This document shows positions 56,335 to 64,000 of a stretch of DNA of 64,000 bases, piece by piece. Below the pieces are notes generated by a model that did not search any database, was not told where the DNA came from, and was given only the letters and a program-made list of their open reading frames with translations. A program made the translations under genes and the position numbers. This stretch comes from Isoetes taiwanensis. Lineage: Eukaryota > Streptophyta > Lycopodiopsida > Isoetales > Isoetaceae. The stretch spans positions 62,001-126,000 of the forward strand of contig JAJEKV010000380.1 in NCBI GenBank assembly GCA_021234155.1, read 5' to 3'. The number at the start of each line of letters is the position of its first letter. Within the stretch, counting starts at the first letter, position 1.

Positions 56335-59247
56335 ATGGCATGGGCTTCACTACACAAAGTGATTTTGGGAACTTTTGCATTTTTAGTTTTCTGGACTCTG
56401 GCAACTTTTCCAACCCTAAGGTTCCTGCCAATTGGGAGGACTGCAGGGGCTTTACTTGGAGGTATTCTGATGGTAGTGTTCCAAGTTCTAAGTCCAAGTG
56501 AGGCTTTTGCATCCATAGATCTGCCAATTCTAGGCCTGCTCTTTGGCACCATGGTCATCAGTGTATACCTTGAAAGGGCTGGTCTATTTAAGTACCTCAA
56601 AATAGTCTTATCATGGAAATGCAGAGGTCCAAAGGATCTCCTTTGCAGAGTATGCATATTCACTGCCATAGCCAGTGCTATTTTTACCAATGATACCATA
56701 TGTGTGGTTTTTACAGAATTCGTGTTGCTTTTATGCAAACAAAAAGATCTGCCTCCTCTTCCTTTTCTGATTGCTTTGGCAACCAGTGCTAATATTGGCT
56801 CTGCTGCAACTCCTATAGGCAATCCTCAGAATTTAGTTATTGCCATTGAAAGCAAGATCACCTTTGGCAAGTTTCTGCTAGGAGTTCTTCCTGCTGTTGT
56901 GGTTGGCATATTTCTCAACATTGTCATGTTGCTAGCCTTCTACTGGAAAACCCTCAACATGGGATGGGATGGAAAGGGCAGAAAAGATGTTCTTGCATCA
57001 TATGCTCAGGACTATGTTGCCAAGGATCAGGTGGCAGAACATAAGGAGGAGAAGGTAGGAATGTATGATTCGCCAATCCGTTCGGATCAACCCGATCGCA
57101 TGGCGCAGAATGCAAAAGATCTAAAAGATCTTGAAAAAGCTTTATGCAGTCCAATTTCTAGGACTCCATATAAGAAGGCACCTCAGATCATGTCTCCCAC
57201 AAGTGCACCTTATTCACCAATATATCCTGAGACTGCTGATAGGAGGCAGATATACTCACCGCGTATCACCTCGCCACCACCATCCCAACCACAAAGCACC
57301 ACAGGATCCCCAAGGGCCACTCCAGACCACCATGTCCACAATCATAGTAGAATCAAATCACCATCAATCATGTCTCCAAATATAGAGAGGATTGCTGAAG
57401 AAGGTGCCTATGAGGCTAAGGGTGATTCTGTTTCCCTTCACCAAAGAATGCAAATGGACCCTCCAGCCTTGAAAAATGAGGTTGAGGATGAGGTTGTTGA
57501 GGAAAAGCCTATGCAGAGATTCAAAAGACGTTTATGGACCACATGTGTCTATGGTGTCACACTTGGCTTCCTTGTTGCCCTCCTCTCTGGGCTCAATCTT
57601 ACGTGGAGTGCACTTACTGCTGCCGTGGCACTCATGGTTCTCGACTTCTCGGATGCCGGACCGAGCCTTGACAGGGTACTTCTAAACTCAATTCAATTCA
57701 ATCCCCCACCCCCTAAACACACCAAAAAAAAAGAAAAGAAAAAAAAAAAAAAAAAAAGAGAAGAAGGAATTCTCCCCCTAGTCCTTGTGGTTCAATTTCA
57801 ATTCAATCCTATTCATTAGCTTGATATGTATTGCTTGTGTGCTTAGCTCTAATTGCTACAATTCCTTTCCTTAACTGTATCACACACTTTTCATGTCTCT
57901 TGGCATTCTTGGCCCAATTCGTACCCGTCTCATTCTCGTTGCCTACTTCCCTAGTGACCTATGACATTCATACTTATTGTGTGGGATTGTTGAAGACCTA
58001 AATAACATAGATAATCTTGGTAATCCCTAACAATCTTTATAGAGTTTCTTCCAATACCACTATACTCTCGCAATAATGACTCGATGAATGTGAATTTGGT
58101 GTGATCCATCCTTGTCATTCTGCCCTCATCATTCTTCTCTTGATCATGCCCCACTAATGATGAACATAGTCTAATCTCCGCCGACCTATAGTTCGCCAAA
58201 ATTATTAGAAATACTATCCCATCACAATGAGCACCTTCATATATAAGCTTGTGGTCATGAATGAAAACAAGTACAATGTAATCACTTTACTAGATATTGC
58301 TTATGTGTGACAACCTATTTCATCATGTAGCACCTTGATATTCTCAATGGCTGGTACCATATAATGACTAGGATATATAGTTATATTTCTTATCACAAAG
58401 TTATTATATCATGTACTAGTCAATAAAAATAAAAAGACTCGCTCAAATATGTTTTGTATCAATCAAATATTTTGTAGACATGTAGGATGCAATGACTTAA
58501 TTTTTGCAATTTTTTTGACAGGTATCTTATGCACTTCTAGTGTTCTTTTCTGGTATGTTCATTACCGTAGATGGATTCAACAAGACTGGTGCACCAGGAG
58601 AGTTGTGGAAGGCAGTAGAACCACACACTCGTATCAACTCCATTGGTGGTGTCGCTATCTTATCGCTTGTCGTGCTTATACTTTCAAATGTGGCTTCAAA
58701 TGTTCCAACAGGTAAGACAATATTTTCAATTCTACATTGTTGTGCAATCCCTAATAGTGTGCACTTAAGCCGCCATTCTTCCTTGTTGCATTGAATTGGC
58801 ACATTATTTGAACAAAAATTCAATATAATATTATATGCAGTGTTTTGAGTTTTTGAACCAATCATGACCATAATCTAGGTTCATATATTCTATAAAATAT
58901 GCAATTAATATTTGTGGCATGATGCATGTTTTATTTGTTTTTTATTTTAAAAGCTTACTTTCTTATGGTTTATGCAATCAGTGTTACTATTGGGTACTCG
59001 AGTGGCTTTAACTGCTGCAATGACACATGGGGCTAGTGTAACAAAAGCATGGTTGTATCTAGCTTGGGTCAGTACAGTGGCAGGTAACTTCACCTTAATT
59101 GGGTCAGCAGCAAACCTTATTGTATGTGAACAGGCTAGGCAAGCACAACCATATAACTATACTCTCACATTTTGGGCACACTTAGTATTCGGAATTCCTT
59201 CCACTCTTCTTGTAACTGCAGTTGGTCTTCCGCTAATTCAAGGTTGA
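56335..59247 (+). CDS. Lsi2-type silicon/arsenite efflux transporter (ArsB/NhaD-like)
   Basis: Exons 56,335-57,675, 58,522-58,711 and 58,982-59,247 join in phase to 598 residues. Lsi2 proteins are plasma-membrane anion-permease-type antiporters exporting silicic acid and arsenite. Hallmarks: [14 protein letters not shown] (30-43), [15 protein letters not shown] (59-73), [20 protein letters not shown] (147-166), [11 protein letters not shown] in exon 2, and [20 protein letters not shown] in exon 3. Membrane segments fall in two groups, split by a hydrophilic Pro/Ser-rich loop (about 207-391) with SPxx repeats, which makes it longer than rice Lsi2 (about 470 aa). The ATG at 56,335 starts the conserved N terminus ([12 protein letters not shown]); the frame is open 36 codons further upstream. 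All frames and GT-AG sites are intact. Boron or other anion transport cannot be excluded. Confidence 0.93.
57676..58521 (+). other. intron 1 of the Lsi2-type gene
   Basis: 846 bp, GT-AG, phase 0. It contains an A-rich tract (57,726-57,759) and AATTCAATTCAAT words. Much of it reappears in the degraded duplicate at 59.9-60.4 kb, so intron and exon were copied together. Confidence 0.85.
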
Positions 59248-59283
59248 CAATGAAGATCAAAAGCCACAAGGATGGGAAGTTTC

Positions 59284-59289
59284 AATAAA
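59284..59289 (+). terminator. polyadenylation signal AATAAA
   Basis: A canonical AATAAA 37 bp after the Lsi2-type stop codon. Confidence 0.6.
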
Positions 59290-59609
59290 ATGTTTGTAAA
59301 TTATAGCTACGAACAAAAATTTAAAAACATTCATTAATGTATACTTTTTATATCATACATATTCCTGTAAAAAATATGAAGTTTACAAGACACCATGTTT
59401 CCCAAAAGTGGTTGACCATGCACAAAGCATTTGTGACAACACAATATACAAATTATAAGAATTCGCTAATAGTTTTTCAAAACATATTATTATTATTTGG
59501 TTTGGACTTATTTTAAAATAAGGTATTGTTGATTATTTTAATATATTGTGAAAAACACAATTTTTACTCATATTTACATGTTACCTTGACAAAAGAATAG
59601 TAGATGATT

Positions 59610-60431
59610 ACTTATTCTAATTTGTCCCCAAACATTGTGAGAGGATTGTTGAAGATTGTGCTGAGACTAAGGTTGGTTTTGTTTCCCTTCACTATAGAAC
59701 AAACTATGAAGAAAATAATAGGAACAAATTCAAAAGACATTTATGCACCAATGCGGTTACCTTTCATTTCTTGGCTCAACCTTGGATGGCATAAAAATTG
59801 TTTGTTCTTCTTCATCTTGTTGTAATGCATTTTTTGCATGGTTTCTGACTTATGGATGGTAGACCATGTCTTGTTAAGGTAATTTATGGTACTCTTAAAC
59901 AAAACATGGCACATTCCCCTCCCTAAAAAAAATAAAAATATACAAAAAGTATCTAATCCTTGTCAACGAATAACACATGTTCTTTAACATCACACATATT
60001 ACTTCTGATTACTACAATTCGTTTTCAAAACTTTGTCACACATTTCTCCTGACTCTTGGCTATCACGATTACTTGTCGCTCTTGGCCTCTCATCCTTACC
60101 CATTTATCCGTCCTCTACTTCTTAGTGATCTATTGACATTCATACTTATTGTGTTATGTGGGGATGCTTCAAGGATAACCTTGACAACTTGAATTGTCCC
60201 TTGACATTGTTTATAAATTAGCACTGCCACTTCCAATAGACTCTCGTGATAACGACTAGATGGATGTGTATTATGTGTGACTCGTCTCTCGTCATTTTGC
60301 CCTCGTCAATGCTCCACTAAACATTAACATACTCTAGCATTGACCTATAGTTTAACGAAATTAATACACCAACCACCCCATAATGAGCATCTTGATATTC
60401 TCGTATTAATTGTGGTCATGAATGAGTATAA
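59610..60431 (+). pseudogene. degraded tandem duplicate of Lsi2-type exon 1 (3' part) and intron 1
   Basis: Pairs with 57,370-58,280 in order. CCAAACATTGTGAGAGGATT matches the SPNIERI codons; GTTTCCCTTCAC and AATTCAAAAGACATTTATG match the RFKRRLW codons; GGTTTCTGACTTATGG matches the VLDFSDA region. It then follows intron 1 (CATTCATACTTATTGTGT, GACTCG, GCACTTCCAATA-like, CATAATGAGCA, TGTGGTCATGAATGA). Many indels and stops. Exons 2-3 are not seen because a Gypsy LTR begins at 60,432. Confidence 0.85.
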
Positions 60432-61584
60432 TGTGACGCTCCCAAAATCTATACGATGCTCCCATCGTACAAATACGGGGAATTCCCATCCCGTGGTGAC
60501 TACATCACCATGGAAAGGCCCTCCGTGTAACCTGAACCACTTGGGATGGCCAAGTGTCTGGGTGAGGAACACGAAGGTGTCATTCGGCCCACGTCCTCTA
60601 TGGGAATCCTATACAGCAAAAGCATACATACATGTTAGCACCTAGCAATCATACACAAAATAATATACCACCACGAAGGGTGGTCCATCCATCACCATCC
60701 TATACATAGCATTACAAGCAGAAGATAACATAAGTAATATACCATAAGCATGGGCTCTACCCCGTGTTCAAACTCTAGGGTGTCGATTGAAGGTCAAGAC
60801 CTCAAGATAACAGCAGACAGAGATATAGCATGGCGTTGGCTGACATAGAACAATGGCTAGGGTAGTCCACTCCATCCGCCCCGATTGTGCTCACTTTGCA
60901 GATAGGCTGAAACATGCTATGGCATGTTTGTAGCCTTCCGGAGACGCAATCTCATGGAATCACCCTATGAGACTACTCCAGGTTACATCTCCCCGGTTCG
61001 ATGAGGTAGGTCAGGAAGGCATCCCCTCCCCGGGCATGTTGGATCCCTGGGTATGCTAGAGGACACGTGCCACATCAGCAGCCCCCGCATCCGTACCCGA
61101 CTTACCCCTCTAAATCTAAAGGCTTGCTCTCCGAGCTCGTTCGAGTCCCAGGACGTCCATATAGGCACTCATCCTGCGACTCAGGGAGTGTCCGACCCAT
61201 AACCGGCCCTCTTTAGTGACCGACTATAAGCCTAGCACACTGTAGAAATCCTGTAACTAAGCTAGGCAAGATCCCACCCCCGCTTCACATCATACCCATT
61301 ATCTGGTGCTGAATCACAACATAGCATCCACAGCCAGGTGGGCTCATGTTTACAGGCCACATCTACTGGGTCTTAAGGGTTCTAGCTAGAGACATATATA
61401 CTACTAGGAAGCTTTCAGGTCTTTACCCATCCTTAACCCCTAAACCCACAGAAGGAACAGAAAGAGAGAACATAACATAAGCAAAGTATCCATCCTCATC
61501 TTACCATCCTCATCCATCTAAATACTCTGGTGACGTGTCATATTATATATATACGTATGTCATATAAATACGTGGAACGTCACA
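60432..61584 (-). mobile_element. Gypsy-type LTR (1,153 bp)
   Basis: Bounded by TGTGACG...CGTCACA, a 7-bp terminal inverted repeat with the TG...CA ends of LTRs. Read on the minus strand it is preceded by a purine tract (CCAAGGGGGGATGAA, 61,585-61,600), as expected just before a 3' LTR. It cuts the Lsi2 duplicate. No second LTR is visible to the right, so the element is incomplete here. No target duplication could be paired. Confidence 0.7.
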
Positions 61585-61640
61585 TTCATCCCCCCTTGGA
61601 ATAATGTTGTCCTCATCATTGGGGTTAGTTTAATAAGAAA
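61585..61640 (-). mobile_element. Gypsy polyprotein end and polypurine tract remnant
   Basis: The minus strand reads NDEDNIIPRGDE immediately before the LTR; the purine-rich run is the probable plus-strand primer. Similarity further right is unclear. Confidence 0.45.
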
Positions 61641-62842
61641 ATAGTTAAGTGAGAGAAAATAAACTTACTTGATAATATAATACAGAATTACCTATGTGAT
61701 CAGTGATCAAGACTCTTTTAGGACCAGAGTCCATTAACAACAGACAATATATATTATCAACACGAAAATATGAGAAAACTATACATGTAAGCATACTAAA
61801 CAACTAGAGGCGCCCCCAGACAAGGCCTGAATTCTTCTGCAGATATCACAGTACGCGCTCCTGGCCTGCAGAATTATAGTACATCAGTACTAATAAATAA
61901 TTAATAGTGTGGTTGGACCCATGGAAGACCATTCGAGTGGATCTTGGAGTTATGTTCTCGAGACACCGACATAAATGGTAGAAGCAACTACTCATAAACG
62001 TCTAGATGATTTTGCCCAATTGGTTGAGGGCATGTCAGTTAGGAATGTTGTATTACTTTGACGAGCCTACCCAATTGACCTTCCTGACAACTCGGGATCT
62101 TCTCTAACTTAAGGCTAGATCAAAATTAGATTAAAACTTTAAACAAAGCCAAATTAAAAACAAATAAAAACAACAAAAAGTTCAACGTTCTGCACCATCA
62201 GGGCAGCTTATGCAGGCATCGATTCTTCACATCCACAACCAAATCTCCCTCTCTTAACAAATCGAATCTCAGATTATCATATTCAATTCCACTCAAAAGC
62301 CTCTTATCATGCCAAAATGACTTGTTACATTCTAATTTTGGCCTATTCCAAGTCTAATCTATGGTTTTCAAGCAGTTATTGTAATATATCTTTGATGGTG
62401 TTCCTCCGGCCGCTGCAAGCCTCTTAAAGAAAAGAAATAGGAATGAAGGAAATCCTATCATACCTAAGGTTTGCATTTCGTCTCAACGTAAGGAATGGCA
62501 ATGTTCTTATTATAGCCGTAGACGATGCGTCCTATCATGAATGCCTATAAGCCCATTTCCCCATCTATGATGCATCTAACCCAACCCCTTATATGATCCC
62601 TGCCAGATCGAACACTCACATGACCCCTGCCGGATCAATAATACAGTGCTTACCATTAGAGTTGGAGTCGATCGCGTCATGAATGGTTCGGCCCTGACAT
62701 TGCCACATAAAGTCTAGGTAAGCCTTATCCAAATCCGCTTTAAGAACTCAGGTTGCATCTTCTGTTGATAATTGTTTCCACTTAATGAAATACTGCTATA
62801 TTTGAGTCCCGCGAGTTTGCTTATGGGTCAAAGCACATTATT
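61641..62842. other. gene-free stretch, possibly eroded retroelement interior
   Basis: No motif recognised. Short related phrases recur around 62,590-62,640 (ATGATCCCTGCCAGATCGA / ATGACCCCTGCCGGATCAA). Confidence 0.35.
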
Positions 62843-62895
62843 GGGGGGCAATTTTACGGACGCCGACATTGGGTGCTGAGGGAGTGCTTTTGGCC
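62843..62895 (+). repeat. left terminus of a second transposon of the inner-element type
   Basis: GGGGGGCAATTTTACGG leads into CGACATTGGGTGCTGAGGGA GTGCTTTTGG. This matches CGACATTGGTGCTGGCGTGG TGCTTTTTGC just inside the left end of the 34.7-kb element. I infer that this element starts near 62,843; its right end is outside the window. Confidence 0.55.
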
Positions 62896-63071
62896 TTTTT
62901 TCCTAATTTTAGACTCCATTATCGAATTAGGTTTTATGAGCGCCAAACTGCTCGAGCAATTTGAGGAGAGATCGTTGGCCCGCCAAGAGCATCCTCTCAA
63001 AATGATCATACCCCGCCAAATCCGTCTTCCCCATTCGAAGATGCACTTCTTCCTATTTTTTTCAAGAAGAG

Positions 63072-64000
63072 ATGGATTTGGTTGAACGTTTTGCTGCCGA
63101 ATTTGAAGCAAAATTCGGAAATGCTGATCCAGAACTGGTGGCAAAGGACCTAGGCTTCGATTTGGAGTCTGAAATACCAGATATAAGGGTGCCAGAGTTT
63201 GTGCCATCCACTGCTGTCGTTGCCAGTGAATTAACAGATTTAGGAGAAGGATTGCCTTCCCCTTCAATTTCGCCTGTTAAAAGAGTTTCATCTCCCATTT
63301 CGGTTTCAGAAAGGTCTATTGGACACACTTGTTGTGACTGCATTCATGTTAAATGCAAATGTTTATCACCAAATACAGCTTGCAGGAAGATTATGTCTGC
63401 CAAAAGAAGAATGCAAAGGAAAAGAAGAGCCGAAAGATTGGCACAAGAATCAGCTGCAACCCCTCATAGATTGGCCACTAGAACCAAACAGAAATTGGCA
63501 AAAGATATTTTGGATAATATTCAGAATGTGTGCAAAAATTTGTTTCAAGATGATAGGGATGAGATATTAGCAAGAACAGGTCAAGGATTACCTCAAATTG
63601 GCATCATGGGCCACAAAGAATTTTTGGCAGTCAGGGATGTTGTTGATAATGTTAAGAGCAGTCTTCAAAGCAACAAGCTAAGAAGGAATCATGACATTAC
63701 TCATGCAAGATCATCTACACTTTTAATGGCTGTCAACAATTCCAACAATAAGTCTCGTATTGCAAAGACATTGAACATAAAGAGAAAGTTTTGTTTATCT
63801 GCCGCTTTGGACAAGAAGAGAGCAGCTGCAATTGGTGGACCTTGGTCCATGTTTAAAAGGAAAAATAGGAGTGACAAACTTTCTGTTGGTGATCGAGAGA
63901 AGGTATACAACTACTGGATTTCCAACACCAGGGTTTCCCCTAACAAGAAGCAAGTTGTGAAGCTTAGAAGATGCAATGAAGGCTTGAAGACTCAGAAACC
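63072..64000 (+). CDS. transposase-like protein, N-terminal 309 codons, open to the window edge
   Basis: From ATG 63,072 (MDLVERFAAEFEAKFG) the frame runs without a stop to base 64,000, so the gene continues outside. Layout: acidic start (1-60), Ser/Pro stretch, Cys cluster HTCCDCIHVKCKC (86-97, Cys also at 104), basic block KRRMQRKRRAERLAQ (111-125), helical region with NKSRIAKTLNIKRKF (226-240, helix-turn-helix candidate), and a basic, Trp-containing end (GGPWSMFKRKNRSDKL, DREKVYNYWISNTR). The order matches the broken genes at 35,078 and 30,658, so it is probably the DNA-binding half of a DDD/E-type transposase. Its intact frame contrasts with all relatives in this window. Confidence 0.75.
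   Translation, partial: MDLVERFAAEFEAKFGNADPELVAKDLGFDLESEIPDIRVPEFVPSTAVVASELTDLGEGLPSPSISPVKRVSSPISVSERSIGHTCCDCIHVKCKCLSPNTACRKIMSAKRRMQRKRRAERLAQESAATPHRLATRTKQKLAKDILDNIQNVCKNLFQDDRDEILARTGQGLPQIGIMGHKEFLAVRDVVDNVKSSLQSNKLRRNHDITHARSSTLLMAVNNSNNKSRIAKTLNIKRKFCLSAALDKKRAAAIGGPWSMFKRKNRSDKLSVGDREKVYNYWISNTRVSPNKKQVVKLRRCNEGLKTQK

Noticed and set aside
56286-56822. 178-aa minus-strand open frame opposite the Lsi2-type exon 1
   Set aside because: Antisense shadow of strongly conserved coding sequence; no motif or splice support.
60432-61584. Possible MITE or TIR element because of TGTGACG/CGTCACA ends
   Set aside because: Size, TG...CA ends and the adjacent polypurine tract fit an LTR better.

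Overview
This is nuclear DNA from a land plant with a repeat-rich genome. The evidence is AT-rich sequence, GT-AG introns, plant gene families (WRKY, APR-like thioredoxin, Lsi2-type silicon/arsenite exporter, plant-type PTH2) and heavy loading with LINE, Copia, Gypsy and TIR-transposon remains. Relics of a RAB21-like gene and the style of the transposons fit a fern, lycophyte or gymnosperm better than a compact angiosperm genome, but that is inference. Only two host genes look intact: an APR-like gene (23,613-25,789, + strand, four exons) and an Lsi2-type efflux transporter (56,335-59,247, + strand, three exons).

1-15 kb is a gene graveyard. It holds a decayed WRKY domain, a Copia element (minus strand) split by a LINE, WD40-like exon scraps, a RAB21-like pseudogene, a second Copia fragment, an unidentified decayed exon and a peptidyl-tRNA hydrolase 2 pseudogene. 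All the gene relics keep intron positions, so they arose by DNA duplication or in-place decay, not from mRNA. 15-30 kb is mostly gene-free, with two ~570-bp SINE-like elements with (TTCC)n tails, LINE stubs and local tandem duplications around the APR-like gene.

30-50 kb is the most unusual part: a nest of poorly described TIR DNA transposons. A 6.93-kb element (34,712-41,642) has ~33-bp terminal inverted repeats and an 8-bp, 7/8-matching target duplication. It sits inside an older transposase gene of the DUF7869-like type (halves at 34,271-34,711 and 41,651-42,915). The inner element carries a decayed D-D-D/E-type transposase on the + strand and a convergent gene for a RING-like, coiled-coil, acidic protein on the minus strand. 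To the right lie decayed minus-strand genes (one with a ParB/sulfiredoxin-like DGQH-type signature), two DUF8039-like fragments, another transposase N-terminal relic, and many copies of the GC palindrome TCGCGCGTAGCGCGAG in otherwise AT-rich DNA. A related element starts near 62,843. Its transposase frame (63,072 onward) is open to the right edge of the window and is the best candidate for a living copy.

51-54 kb holds two more LINE copies and a second dense palindrome cluster (TTTTGCGTACGCAAAA-like). Downstream of the Lsi2-type gene is a degraded tandem copy of its exon 1/intron 1 (59,610-60,431), cut off by a Gypsy-type LTR (60,432-61,584, minus strand).
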